Below, piece by piece: positions 26,179 through 35,740 of a DNA stretch of 64,000 nucleotides; the stretch's first letter is position 1; each line of letters begins with the position of its first letter. A program made the translations under genes and the position numbers. The notes beneath the pieces were generated by a model. The model was not told where the DNA came from. It saw only the letters and a program-made list of their open reading frames with translations, and made no database searches. Source of the DNA: JABDMH01 sp964428345 (GTDB lineage: Bacteria; Bacteroidota; Bacteroidia; Chitinophagales; Saprospiraceae); contig CAYRYD010000012.1 in NCBI GenBank assembly GCA_964428345.1, positions 62,001 to 126,000 of the forward strand, given 5' to 3'.

Positions 26179-26224
26179 AGTATTTTTTACTATCTTTTAA
26201 TTTCGGGAGCAACAACTGGTTTTT

Positions 26225-27757
26225 ATGAGAAGTATCGTCAACAGCACCATTCGGCTGTATCTGAAGACCAGATATAAAAAGATCGAATACTCCATGCTGC
26301 ATCCACAGGTGATTCAGGCTGATGTTCTGGAGAATTTGCTCTTTTCGGCATCGGAAACAGAGGTTGGAAACCGCTATGGATTTGATGAGATCCGTAATTA
26401 CCAGAATTTTAAAGAGCGGGTGCCGATCAGCACTTACGAAGATGTGAAGGATGACATCCACCGGATGATGTTGGGCACCCCCGATGTGCTGTGGCCCGGT
26501 AAAATCACCTGGTTTGCCAAGTCATCCGGTACTACCAACGATAAGAGTAAGTTCATTCCGGTAAGCCGGCAAAATCTGAAACACTGCCATGTGAAGGGGT
26601 TTTGGGATTCACTGGCGATCTTGTATAATAATTTTCCGGACGCCAAGATTTTTGAATACAATAATCTGGTATTGGGTGGTACACTCTATGACTTTGAACC
26701 CAACCCCGAAACCAGGTTTGGCGACATATCAGCGATTCTTATTCATGAAATGCCACTGGTGGGCAGACCGTTTTATTCGCCTGATTTTGAGACAGCTTTC
26801 ATGAAGAAATGGGATGAAAAGATCGAGCGGGCAGCACAACTCGCCAGCCGTGACCGGGATATTGGCAGTATTGGCGGTGTTCCCACCTGGAACATTGTCC
26901 TTTTTAAACGGATCCTGGAGATAACCGGCAAATCGAACCTCCTGGAAGTATGGCCCAACCTTCAGGTTTATCTTCATGGAGGTGTCAATTTCCAACCATA
27001 CCGCAGTCAGTTTGAAGCCCTGATTCCCAAAAGTGATTTTATTTATCAGGAGACCTACAATGCATCGGAAGGTTATTTCGCCTGTCAGAATGATTACAGC
27101 AGTCAGGATCTCCTCCTGTTTTTAGAGAGTGGAATTTTTTATGAATTTATTCCCCCTGACAAATTAGACAGCGATCACAGTACCGCAATTCCACTTGAAC
27201 AGGTAGAAACCGGAAAAAACTATGCTCTGATCATCTCGACCAATGCGGGATTGTGGCGGTATATGCCGGGAGATACTGTCATGTTTACCTCGACTAATCC
27301 TTATAAACTGGTGATTACCGGCAGGACGAAACACTTTATCAATGCTTTTGGGGAAGAAGTGATGGTGTCCAATACCGACGAGGCGATTGCCCGTGCATCG
27401 GCAGAGATGAACGTTAAAATCAGGGAATATACCGTGGCGCCGGTCTACCTGAATACGACCTCGAGAGGTTGTCATCAGTGGCTGATCGAATTTGATGGTG
27501 AGGTACCCGATCTGGATCGTTTTACCGCTTTGCTGGATCAGAACCTTCAGAACATCAATTCGGATTACGAAGCCAAAAGGTTTCAGGATATGGCTCTGAA
27601 ACGCCTCGAGATTGTGGCTGTACCACCCCAGACCTTTGAAAAATGGTTGCGCGTAAAAGGCAAAATGGGTGCTCAGGTGAAGGTGCCCAGGTTGTCCAAT
27701 GACCGCAGGCAGATTGATGATATACTCGCGATGCTTAACCAGTCCGTGACCTTATGA
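26225..27757 (+). CDS. GH3-family adenylate-forming protein
   Basis: A 510-residue homologue of plant GH3 (auxin-responsive) acyl-acid amido synthetases, which adenylate a carboxylic acid and couple it to an amino acid. Seen are the ATP loop FAKSSGTTNDKSKF, the YNASEGYFA motif and the ITGRTKHFINAFGEEV segment before the mobile C-terminal domain. Bacterial members are common in Bacteroidota, with substrates unknown. A near-match promoter box TATCTTTT lies at 26191-26198. It overlaps the next gene by four bases (ATGA). Confidence 0.88.
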   Translation: MRSIVNSTIRLYLKTRYKKIEYSMLHPQVIQADVLENLLFSASETEVGNRYGFDEIRNYQNFKERVPISTYEDVKDDIHRMMLGTPDVLWPGKITWFAKSSGTTNDKSKFIPVSRQNLKHCHVKGFWDSLAILYNNFPDAKIFEYNNLVLGGTLYDFEPNPETRFGDISAILIHEMPLVGRPFYSPDFETAFMKKWDEKIERAAQLASRDRDIGSIGGVPTWNIVLFKRILEITGKSNLLEVWPNLQVYLHGGVNFQPYRSQFEALIPKSDFIYQETYNASEGYFACQNDYSSQDLLLFLESGIFYEFIPPDKLDSDHSTAIPLEQVETGKNYALIISTNAGLWRYMPGDTVMFTSTNPYKLVITGRTKHFINAFGEEVMVSNTDEAIARASAEMNVKIREYTVAPVYLNTTSRGCHQWLIEFDGEVPDLDRFTALLDQNLQNINSDYEAKRFQDMALKRLEIVAVPPQTFEKWLRVKGKMGAQVKVPRLSNDRRQIDDILAMLNQSVTL

Positions 27758-28083
27758 GAAGCCTGAATGAAGAACTTACCGAATTGTTGCACACCGATGT
27801 TGACGCCGGTTTGGCAGATCCGGAAGCAGACTACCATCAGCTCATAGAGATCATGAGCAGGCGAATTGAAGAGCTGCTTTCCGGGCAATTTGAAACACTC
27901 ATGAGTATGATGTACCGGTTGGATATTGATGAGAACAGCATACGCCGGGCTTTGGATCCGGCCAATCCGGAGAATCCGGCGAGCAGTCTGGCCCGCCTGA
28001 TTGTTGACCGCCAGAAACGGAGGATGGCTACCAAAAGGAAATATCGACAGCCACCCCTCGAAGACTGGATCGATTTTGAGTAA
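27754..28083 (+). CDS. Conserved-looking small protein of unknown function
   Basis: A 109-residue acidic, mostly helical soluble protein. It has no signal peptide and no motif I recognise; the middle reads EIMSRRIEELLSGQFETL and the end is RKYRQPPLEDWIDFE. It starts within the GH3 stop (ATGA overlap) and its stop directly abuts the recO start, so all three genes are translated as a tight unit. Confidence 0.6.
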   Translation: MRSLNEELTELLHTDVDAGLADPEADYHQLIEIMSRRIEELLSGQFETLMSMMYRLDIDENSIRRALDPANPENPASSLARLIVDRQKRRMATKRKYRQPPLEDWIDFE

Positions 28084-28809
28084 ATGTTGACCAAAGTCCA
28101 GGGCATTGTCATTCGATGTATCAAATATGGGGAGACCAGCCTCATCTTTGATATGTATACGCTGCAATATGGTCTGGCCAGCTTTATTGTCAACGGTGCC
28201 CGGAAGCCAAAAAGCAAACTTCCAGCCTCTCTCTTTCAGCTGATGAACTGGTTGGAGGTGATCGCCTACATGAAAGAACCGCACTCACTGAACCGGATCC
28301 GGGAGGCTCAGATCATTTTTCATTATCAAAACATTCCATTTGATCTGCCTAAAAGCAGTGTAGCGCTGTTCATGACCGAGATTGTGCAGAAAACGATGAA
28401 GGAAAATGAAACGAACCAGGAACTCTATGCTTTTCTTCAGCATGCCTACCGCTACCTGGATCAGTCGGTTTTACCAATCGCTAATTTGCATTTGCTGTTT
28501 TTGTTGGAATTGAGTGCATTTCTCGGCTTCCGTCCTCATGACAAATGGAGTGAGGAAGCACCTTATTTTAACCTGGTCAGCGGGCAGTTTGTGGATGCTG
28601 TCCATCCACTCTATACCCTCGACCAGGCTGTGAGCCGGCTGATGTCTGATTTCTTGGAGCATTCATTGGAGAACGTCCACGAAGTCAAAGTTGGCAGAGG
28701 TATGCGACAGAGAGTTCTCGGTGACATTCTTAGTTTTTACCATTATCATCTTGATCGGTTGCCGGAGATCCGGACGCATAAAATTCTTGCCGGGGTATTT
28801 GACGAGTAG
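28084..28809 (+). CDS. recO: DNA repair protein RecO
   Basis: RecO works with RecR to load RecA at single-strand gaps and anneals complementary strands. The 241-residue product has the N-terminal OB-fold opening (KVQGIVIRCIKYGETSLIFD, then YGLASFIVNGARKPKSK) and the helical C-terminal domain with LLFLLELSAFLGFRP. The zinc-binding cysteines of some RecO proteins are absent. It follows the unknown 109-residue gene with no gap. Confidence 0.9.
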   Translation: MLTKVQGIVIRCIKYGETSLIFDMYTLQYGLASFIVNGARKPKSKLPASLFQLMNWLEVIAYMKEPHSLNRIREAQIIFHYQNIPFDLPKSSVALFMTEIVQKTMKENETNQELYAFLQHAYRYLDQSVLPIANLHLLFLLELSAFLGFRPHDKWSEEAPYFNLVSGQFVDAVHPLYTLDQAVSRLMSDFLEHSLENVHEVKVGRGMRQRVLGDILSFYHYHLDRLPEIRTHKILAGVFDE

Positions 28810-28865
28810 AAGTCCGGATTGCCCCGAAATAACCTATCTTGCCTCAGGATTATGCGATCCGTCAA

Positions 28866-30866
28866 ATGAAAGGAAAAACCTACCATCTGGATTATAAGCC
28901 CCGGAAAAGCACTTCCTCCGACCAGCTGATTGCTCTGTATTCCGGCATGTTATATCCCCGGATGATTGAGGAGAAAATGCTGAAGCTCCTTCGACAGGGC
29001 AGAATCAGCAAGTGGTTTTCCGGTATTGGTCAGGAGGCCATCTCTGTTGGTATGACGATGGCTCTGCAGCCGGATGACCTGGTTTTTCCATTGCATCGCA
29101 ACCTGGGGGTCTTCACCTCCCGTTTGGTGCCTTTGCCCCGGCTGATTGCTCAATGGCAGGGGAAACCAGGTGGATTTACCAATGGCAGGGACCGTTCTTT
29201 TCATTTTGGCAGTCTGGAGTATCATATCGTGGGGATGATCTCCCATCTGGGTCCTCAGTTGGCGCTGGCTGCCGGTACCGGGCTCGCTTATAAACTCGAT
29301 GGGAGACCAAACATCGCAGTAGCTTTTACGGGTGAAGGAGGAACCAGTGAAGGGGATTTTCATGAAGCGTTAAACCTCGCCTCGGTCTGGAAATCGCCGG
29401 TAATTTTCGTCATCGAGAACAATGCTTATGCACTGAGTACGCCCACTCAAGAACAATACGCTTGTGACAGCCTATCAGACCGTGCCAAAGGCTATGGCAT
29501 GAAGGCTTACCGGATCGATGGAAACAATGTGATTGATGTCTTTGAAACGACCGGAAAAATCATCCGGAAAATCCGAAAAAACCCTCAGCCCGTTCTTCTG
29601 GAGTGTATGACTTTCCGGATGCGTGGTCACGAAGAAGCATCGGGTACCAAATATGTTCCTGAGTCGCTTCTGCGGGAGTGGGCTGTCAAAGACCCGGTAC
29701 ACAATTTTCAACAATATCTCCTGGAGCAAGGTGTGATCGATGAGGACTTTATCGAACATACCCGGGCTAACCTTACCAAACATATTGACGAAGCAGTAGA
29801 GCAGGCTTTCTCTGAAAGTGATGTTGTGTCAACAGCGGATATGGAAACCGCTTCAGTCTATGCTCCGGCTGAACCGCAAACGCTCCAGGAAAAAGATTCT
29901 GGTGACCGGAAGATTCGTTTTATTGATGCCATCAGGGAAGGCCTGGATCAGGCAATGGCGGCCAATGACCGTTTGATACTGATGGGGCAGGACATTGCTG
30001 AATATGGAGGCGTGTTTAAAGCTACCGAAGGCCTGGTAACAACTTACGGCAAAGACCGGGTTCGCAACACACCTCTTTGTGAAAGCGGTGTGATTGGCGC
30101 AGCTGTTGGGTTGTCACTCGAAGGATACCGGTCGATGGTCGAAATGCAGTTTTCCGATTTTGTGAGTTGTGGCTTCAATCAGATCGTCAATAACCTGGCA
30201 AAGATGCACTACCGTTGGGGCCATGCTCCAAAAGTGTTGGTGCGGATGCCTACCGGTGGGCAGGTTGGGGCCGGACCTTTTCATTCGCAGAGTACCGAGA
30301 GCTGGTTTGCACATACACCCGGAATAAAAATCCTGTATCCCTCCAATGCTTACGATGCCAAAGGTCTTTTGCTTGCCGGTCTGCAGGAAACGAATCCGGT
30401 CATGTTTTTTGAACATAAATACCTCTACCGCACCAACGAGTCGGAGGTGCCGGAAGAAGCTTATACAGTTCCGATTGGCAAAGCCAGGATCGTGCGGGCA
30501 GGAACTCAGGTCACAGTGATTACTTACGGTCTGGGGGTGACCTGGTCGATAGAGACCGCCGGGCAAAGCGGTACCGACCTGGAAATTATTGATTTACGAA
30601 CATTGTCGCCCATCGATTATACCGCCATTGAACAAAGCATCCGAAAGACCGGGAGAGTGATTATACTGCATGAAGCTACGCTGACGGGAGGGATCGGAGG
30701 TGAAATCGCAGCTTATATTGGCCAACACTTTTTTGAGCATCTGGATGCACCGGTGATGCGATGTGCATCTCTGGATACTCCGGTTCCTTTTGCAAAACCG
30801 CTGGAGGAATTATTTTTACCGGCAAATCGATTTAAACAACAACTGTCGGAACTCCTCAGTTACTAA
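28866..30866 (+). CDS. Fused alpha/beta E1 component of a 2-oxo-acid dehydrogenase (branched-chain type)
   Basis: E1 decarboxylates a 2-oxo acid with thiamine diphosphate and passes the acyl group to lipoyl-E2. In this 666-residue protein the alpha part (about 1-320) carries the TPP motif (GEGGTSEGDF ending in ENN). The beta part (about 350-666) carries ILMGQDIAEYGG, RVRNTPLCESGVIG and the late IILHEATLTGGIGGEI. Bacteroidota often fuse alpha and beta this way. 2-oxoisovalerate is the likely substrate, but pyruvate cannot be excluded. The ATG at 28866 is preferred over a TTG at 28839. No E2 or E3 gene is nearby. Confidence 0.88.
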   Translation: MKGKTYHLDYKPRKSTSSDQLIALYSGMLYPRMIEEKMLKLLRQGRISKWFSGIGQEAISVGMTMALQPDDLVFPLHRNLGVFTSRLVPLPRLIAQWQGKPGGFTNGRDRSFHFGSLEYHIVGMISHLGPQLALAAGTGLAYKLDGRPNIAVAFTGEGGTSEGDFHEALNLASVWKSPVIFVIENNAYALSTPTQEQYACDSLSDRAKGYGMKAYRIDGNNVIDVFETTGKIIRKIRKNPQPVLLECMTFRMRGHEEASGTKYVPESLLREWAVKDPVHNFQQYLLEQGVIDEDFIEHTRANLTKHIDEAVEQAFSESDVVSTADMETASVYAPAEPQTLQEKDSGDRKIRFIDAIREGLDQAMAANDRLILMGQDIAEYGGVFKATEGLVTTYGKDRVRNTPLCESGVIGAAVGLSLEGYRSMVEMQFSDFVSCGFNQIVNNLAKMHYRWGHAPKVLVRMPTGGQVGAGPFHSQSTESWFAHTPGIKILYPSNAYDAKGLLLAGLQETNPVMFFEHKYLYRTNESEVPEEAYTVPIGKARIVRAGTQVTVITYGLGVTWSIETAGQSGTDLEIIDLRTLSPIDYTAIEQSIRKTGRVIILHEATLTGGIGGEIAAYIGQHFFEHLDAPVMRCASLDTPVPFAKPLEELFLPANRFKQQLSELLSY

Positions 30867-30884
30867 CTAACCCATTCATTATCC

Positions 30885-31289
30885 ATGAAATTAGAAGAAA
30901 TTATAGCGATCAGCGGGATGCCCGGCCTGTATAAAATGGTAGGATCAAGACCGAATGGCATCATCATCGAAGACATAGATACCGGTAAACGCAAATTTGT
31001 ACCCAGCCGGAAACATCAGTTTTCTCCGTTGGAAACCATCTCCATCTTTACAATGACCGATACCGAAAGCCTGGTGGATGTGTTGCGGAAGATGCATGCA
31101 CTCCGGGACGAGGTGCCGGTGATATCGCCCAATGCCTCCAACGATGAGCTGAGAGCATATTTTCTCAGAGTCCTGCCCGAGCATGACCAGGACCGGGTAT
31201 TCTACCGGGATATCAAGAAAATGGTCAAGTGGTATGAATTTCTTGCAGACCGCAACCTTTTGGAAGTGGTCTCTGATGAAGAGGAATAA
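30885..31289 (+). CDS. DUF5606 family protein
   Basis: A 134-residue cytoplasmic protein matching the Bacteroidota DUF5606 family: an opening LEEIIAISGMPGLYKMVGSR, then IIEDIDTGKRKFVPSR and a helical C-terminal half (RAYFLRVLPEHDQDRVFYRD). The function is unknown. It lies 18 bases after the E1 gene and 9 bases before the glycosyltransferase. Confidence 0.85.
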   Translation: MKLEEIIAISGMPGLYKMVGSRPNGIIIEDIDTGKRKFVPSRKHQFSPLETISIFTMTDTESLVDVLRKMHALRDEVPVISPNASNDELRAYFLRVLPEHDQDRVFYRDIKKMVKWYEFLADRNLLEVVSDEEE

Positions 31290-31298
31290 ACTCAGGGC

Positions 31299-32048
31299 AT
31301 GTACCTTGGTCAGAAAGTCGTTGTCGTACTCCCTGCCTATAATGCAGAAAAGACCCTCGAATCTACTTACCGGGAAATACCCTTCGACATCGTTGACCAG
31401 GTGATCCTGGGTGATGATGCCAGTATTGACAAGACGTTGCACGTGGCCGAAAAACTGAATATCCGGCACATTGTCAGGCACGATCGAAACCGGGGTTATG
31501 GTGCCAATCAAAAATCGCTTTATCAGGAAGCATTGTCCCGGCAGGCAGATATTATTGTCATGTTGCACCCGGACTATCAGTATACACCCAAACTGATCAC
31601 AGCCATGGTAAGTCTGATTGGTCTGGGAGTATTTTCAGTAGTACTGGGGTCCCGTATTCTCGGTACCGGAGCACTCAAAGGGGGTATGCCACTCTATAAA
31701 TATCTGGCCAACCGGGTCCTGACCTTGTTGCAGAATCTGCTTACCGGGCATAAACTCTCCGAATACCATACCGGTTACCGGGCTTATCATCGTTCGGTTT
31801 TGGCAAAGATTCCTTTTCAGAATAATTCCGACGATTTTGTTTTTGATAATGAAGTACTTTCCCAGATCATTTTTGCCGGATTTAATATCGGTGAAATTAC
31901 CTGCCCTGCCCGTTACGAAGAGTCCTCGTCAAGCATCAATTTTATCCGAAGTGTGCGGTACGGTCTGGGTGTGTTGAGGGTATCGCTGATGCACTGGCTG
32001 CAAAGACTGGGATTGGTTAATGCGAAGATGTACCATTGGAACGAATAG
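31299..32048 (+). CDS. Family 2 glycosyltransferase (polyprenol-phosphate type)
   Basis: A 249-residue GT-A fold enzyme, opening with VVVLPAYNAEKTLESTYREI and ILGDDASIDKT (nucleotide-sugar binding), then the YGANQKSLYQEAL and MLHPDYQYTP segments typical of the dolichyl-phosphate-mannose synthase-like branch, with HPDYQ where many have DADLQ. There is no C-terminal membrane segment. The acceptor may be a polyprenyl phosphate, by analogy. Its last 32 bases overlap the convergent methyltransferase. Confidence 0.85.
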   Translation: MYLGQKVVVVLPAYNAEKTLESTYREIPFDIVDQVILGDDASIDKTLHVAEKLNIRHIVRHDRNRGYGANQKSLYQEALSRQADIIVMLHPDYQYTPKLITAMVSLIGLGVFSVVLGSRILGTGALKGGMPLYKYLANRVLTLLQNLLTGHKLSEYHTGYRAYHRSVLAKIPFQNNSDDFVFDNEVLSQIIFAGFNIGEITCPARYEESSSSINFIRSVRYGLGVLRVSLMHWLQRLGLVNAKMYHWNE

Positions 32049-32904
32049 TGCCTTCATCTTTACCGCATACGCTGATGGTGTAACGCCATAACCCCTTCTG
32101 ATAGGCCTGATACATGGCCCTGGTACCTTTCACATTCCGCACTCGCCAGGTCCTGAGAAAGCGCAATGACCTGCCGATCGTACCCAACCAGCTCCACCGG
32201 GCTGCATGGGTGTAAAGATTGTGGAGGGACACCTCCACTTGTCTGCTGTAATCATGAAAATGTACGGTGGTGAAGCCAGCCAGGGAGGCATGCTTCAAGT
32301 GCTCTTCCGGTGTGTCGATGTCAAGGCTGGCCCAACCAGCCAGCCATTGGTGTAGTAGTGCCTCCTCGTCATTGGGAAAGGGTCTGTTCCGTCGTTGATA
32401 GTCGGCGATAATCAACCGCCCCCCTGGTTTTAAAACCCGGTAGGCTTCCCGATAGAAAGCATCCTTATTTGGAGTATGGCAAAGACTCTCACAGCTCCAG
32501 ACTACATCAAACTGCTCATCGGCAAAAGGGGTCTCACAATAATCGGATTCGATAAAAGTACAGGCATGCTGGAGCCCGGTTTTCTTGGCTTTGTCCCGGC
32601 ACTCTTTTACCTGATAGCCCGTGATGTTGACGCCGGTCACGGTAACATGTTTGTGTCTGGCCAGCCACAATGCGCTGCCACCCCAGCCACAACCGGCATC
32701 GAGCACTTGCATTCCGGGAGTGATTCCGGCAAGCCGGGACATGATTTCATTGGTATTTAACAATGCAGAATGATGGTCCCTGGCGGTCTCGTCGTAGATG
32801 CCAAAGTGGGCCGCCTGGTAGATGCCACGATGCCAGACAAATCGATGATCCCAGTCAGTCTCTTCATAATAACGGATGACCGCCTTATGGTGGGTATTGC
32901 TCAC
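32017..32904 (-). CDS. SAM-dependent methyltransferase (class I)
   Basis: A class I methyltransferase of about 295 residues with the SAM-binding motif VLDAGCGWGGSALWLA, the acidic loop VTGVNITGYQV and the post-motifs FDVVWSCESLCHTP and LKPGGRLIIADY. The order resembles sterol/tocopherol and cyclopropane-type C-methyltransferases; the substrate is unknown. The frame extends to a TTG at 32928, which sits inside a promoter-like TATCTTGG, so the GTG at 32904 (VSNTHHKAVIRYYEE) is preferred. The 3' end overlaps the convergent glycosyltransferase gene by 32 bases. Confidence 0.8.
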   Translation of the reverse strand: MSNTHHKAVIRYYEETDWDHRFVWHRGIYQAAHFGIYDETARDHHSALLNTNEIMSRLAGITPGMQVLDAGCGWGGSALWLARHKHVTVTGVNITGYQVKECRDKAKKTGLQHACTFIESDYCETPFADEQFDVVWSCESLCHTPNKDAFYREAYRVLKPGGRLIIADYQRRNRPFPNDEEALLHQWLAGWASLDIDTPEEHLKHASLAGFTTVHFHDYSRQVEVSLHNLYTHAARWSWLGTIGRSLRFLRTWRVRNVKGTRAMYQAYQKGLWRYTISVCGKDEGTIRSNGTSSH

Positions 32905-33020
32905 GGGTCGGTTTTTAAGCGGATCCAAGATAAAACTTCAGTGACGGATTTATCATAAAACTGTGTTTTCAAAAAGGTATCGCCACTTTCGTGTTCCAAA
33001 AAATGCTCAGGAACCGGGTA

Positions 33021-33060
33021 TCATCTGGAAATAACCCAATTGCCAAAATATCCCAGATGA
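33021..33060. repeat. inverted repeat after bamA
   Basis: Eight-base arms TCATCTGG (33021-33028) and CCAGATGA (33053-33060) with a 24-base loop lie 12 bases after the bamA stop. They may be a 3' mRNA stem; no T-run follows on the minus strand. Confidence 0.35.
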
Positions 33061-33071
33061 AAGGGTACTGT

Positions 33072-35627
33072 TTACTCCGGCTCAAAGCCAAGGATCACCT
33101 GAAACTTACCCAGATCGGACCACTTGTATCCGTCCGGATGATTAAGAACATCCGGTTTGTCAAAACCTAATCCGTAGTCAAATCCCAGCGTTCCAAACAT
33201 GGGCAGGAATACTCGCAGACCCAAACCGGCAGCCCGGCGCAGATCAAAGGGATTGTAGTCCCGGAAACGGTTCCAGGCATTTCCGGCGTCGGCAAAGGCC
33301 AACAAATAGATGGTCGAGCTGGGATTGAGGGATACCGGATACCGTAGCTCCAGGGAGAACTTATTATAAATGGATGCTCCTCCGATGATCTGACCGCTTC
33401 GGTCGAGCTGGGCAGGGAAGTCGGTATTTTCATAACCGCGGAAATAAATCTGGTCACGTCCGGTAATCGTATACTGGGTCGCCAGGGGCTCGGCAGCAAA
33501 TTCAAACCGTTCGAAAGGAGAATCGCCCACTTTCTTGTTGTAGAATCCCAGCATGCCCATTTTTGCAGAAGCTTTCAGGACGAGTTTACCAATGACGGTA
33601 TGATACCATTCGGCATTAAACTTCCACTTGTGGTATTCGATAAACTGATAAAACTCCTGTGGAGTGAGGTCAGAATAATCTTTGCCAGAAATGAGACTGT
33701 AGGGTGGAGTGAGCTGCAGGGTCAGGCTAAAGGTTGACCCATCCTTCGGAAAGATCGGTTCTGCGACGGTACTTCTGGCCAGCGTCTGTTGAAAAAAGAA
33801 GTTGTTAAATTTCCCATTGGCGATGCCGGTTCCATTGGGGAGAAAAAATATGCCGGCAAAATCATTGAGGGCGATGGTTTGCAAATTGATGGTGGAGTTT
33901 GTAATGAAGTTGTCATCCGGCCAGTTTAACCGGGATCCGAGACCAATGGAGATCTGGGCAATCGATAAGGTCTGGTCTATCAGGTATCTGGAATTTTTGG
34001 TATAGAAGCCGGCCAGGGTAAATGAATTCGGTTTCTTCCCGCCCAGCCAAGGATCAGTAAAAGAAAAATTGTACGACTGATAATATTGACCATTGGTTTG
34101 TGCCCGGAGGGAAACCTTCTGGCCATCACCCTGGGGCAGGGGTTTCCAGGCTTTGCGATTGCGAAGATTACGCAATGAAAAGTTGTTGAAGGTCACTCCA
34201 AGAGTACCGATCAGTCCTCCGCGGTAAAAAGCATTGCTCGGTTGGTATCCGGCACTGAGTTCCAGTTGATCGGATGATTTTTCTTCCACCTGATATTCGA
34301 TATCGACCGTACCCCGGTTTGGATTTACCGGCGTATTCATGCCAATGTTTTCCGGATTGAAGTAACCCAGATTGATGATTTGCCTTTGCGATCGGATCAG
34401 TTCCTGCCGGCTGAATTTTGCACCCGGCTTGGTACGCAGCTCCCGCCTGATCACGTGTTCGTGGGTGCGGTCATTACCGCCAACCACCACCCTGTCAATA
34501 TTGGCCTGGGGTCCTTCAAAAATTCGCATCTCCAGGTCAATACTGTCGTTTTCAATCGCGACTTCAATCGGATCGGCCCGAAAGAACAAATATCCATTGT
34601 CCATGTAAAGTGAGCTGACATCCCGTCCGTCCAGACTGAAAGACAATCGCTGATCCAGCAGCTCCTGGTTGTAGACATCGCCCTTGTTGATACCCAGACG
34701 GTCTTTGAGGATTTCGTCCTCATATATGGAGTTACCCTTCCAGGTAATATCCCGGAAGTAGTACCGGCGACCTTCCTCAATGTTCATGCCGAGATAAAGC
34801 TTCCCATCGGCATCTCTCCAAAAGGTGTCAGATACTATCCGGGCATCCCGGTAACCAATAGTATTGTAATAATCGATGATCGATTTCTTATCGGTTTCAT
34901 AATCGTCCTTGATGAATTTCGATGAAGCCAGGAATCGACGCTTTAATTTGGTGTTCTTCATCTGCTTTCGCAGTTTCTTGTCAGAAGCGGCTTCATTTCC
35001 GGTCATTGCGATATCCTGGACTTTGATTCGTTCGTTGCGGTCGATGGCAAATTCAAGGACAATGGCATTTTTCAGTTGTCCCTCCGGTTTTTCAATCGCC
35101 TCTACTTCTACATCCAGATACCCCTTTTTGATAAAGAAATTTTTGATGGCCGTGATGGAGTTAACCTTGGTGGCATCGGTCACGATACCCCCCCGCAACA
35201 AAAAAGGTTTCAACAGTGTATTGAGATCCTCTTCGTAGAGTTTTTTGATGCCAGAATAGGTATAGCGTGACAGACGGGGCCTCTCCTGCAGGATGATCTC
35301 CAGGAAGACCACATCGCCTATGACTTTTTCCAGGATAATTTCAATGTCGGTAAACAGTTTTTGGCGCCACAGATTCTGAATCGCCCTTTTGATGTCATCT
35401 CCCGGGATGGTGATTTTCTTACCCTTCTTCAGTCCGGAAACGATCAGGATGGCATTTTCATCACTGAAGTTGGCTCCGGTAATTTTAACCTCGCCGATTT
35501 CATATTCTTTTTTGTCGGAGTAATTCACCTGTTCCCGGGGACTCCCGGCCACCTGTACACTATCCTGGGCTGAGATGGTTCCCCAACTCAGGCTTATAAG
35601 CAGGCTAAAAAGAATGTGTAATCTCAT
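33072..35627 (-). CDS. bamA: Outer membrane protein assembly factor BamA (Omp85 family)
   Basis: BamA folds beta-barrel proteins into the outer membrane. The 851-residue product has a signal peptide (1-20, ending in ISAQ), about five POTRA domains (about 45-450; for example GYLDVEVEAIEKPEGQL and GYRDARIVSDTFWRDADG) and a 16-strand-type barrel. It includes the conserved YFRGYENTDFPAQLDRSGQ loop region (VRGF/Y-type lock) and ends in KFQVILGFEPE. The terminal residues lack the classic aromatic end, as in some Bacteroidota. It lies 113 bases after uppS, the usual neighbour. Confidence 0.93.
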   Translation of the reverse strand: MRLHILFSLLISLSWGTISAQDSVQVAGSPREQVNYSDKKEYEIGEVKITGANFSDENAILIVSGLKKGKKITIPGDDIKRAIQNLWRQKLFTDIEIILEKVIGDVVFLEIILQERPRLSRYTYSGIKKLYEEDLNTLLKPFLLRGGIVTDATKVNSITAIKNFFIKKGYLDVEVEAIEKPEGQLKNAIVLEFAIDRNERIKVQDIAMTGNEAASDKKLRKQMKNTKLKRRFLASSKFIKDDYETDKKSIIDYYNTIGYRDARIVSDTFWRDADGKLYLGMNIEEGRRYYFRDITWKGNSIYEDEILKDRLGINKGDVYNQELLDQRLSFSLDGRDVSSLYMDNGYLFFRADPIEVAIENDSIDLEMRIFEGPQANIDRVVVGGNDRTHEHVIRRELRTKPGAKFSRQELIRSQRQIINLGYFNPENIGMNTPVNPNRGTVDIEYQVEEKSSDQLELSAGYQPSNAFYRGGLIGTLGVTFNNFSLRNLRNRKAWKPLPQGDGQKVSLRAQTNGQYYQSYNFSFTDPWLGGKKPNSFTLAGFYTKNSRYLIDQTLSIAQISIGLGSRLNWPDDNFITNSTINLQTIALNDFAGIFFLPNGTGIANGKFNNFFFQQTLARSTVAEPIFPKDGSTFSLTLQLTPPYSLISGKDYSDLTPQEFYQFIEYHKWKFNAEWYHTVIGKLVLKASAKMGMLGFYNKKVGDSPFERFEFAAEPLATQYTITGRDQIYFRGYENTDFPAQLDRSGQIIGGASIYNKFSLELRYPVSLNPSSTIYLLAFADAGNAWNRFRDYNPFDLRRAAGLGLRVFLPMFGTLGFDYGLGFDKPDVLNHPDGYKWSDLGKFQVILGFEPE

Positions 35628-35658
35628 AATTGGTTAAGTGTATCGTACAAACGAATGG

Positions 35659-35666
35659 CAAAAGTA
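35659..35666 (-). promoter_or_regulatory. -7 promoter box TACTTTTG for bamA
   Basis: An exact minus-strand TAnnTTTG match 32 bases upstream of the bamA ATG, in the gap after uppS. The gene can thus be transcribed on its own. Confidence 0.5.
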
Positions 35667-35740
35667 TCTGTTGCCGGATGATTGTTGCGTTAACGTTTTC
35701 TTAAGGTACATTGAGTAGGTATTGCCTGGTTTTCTGTCCA

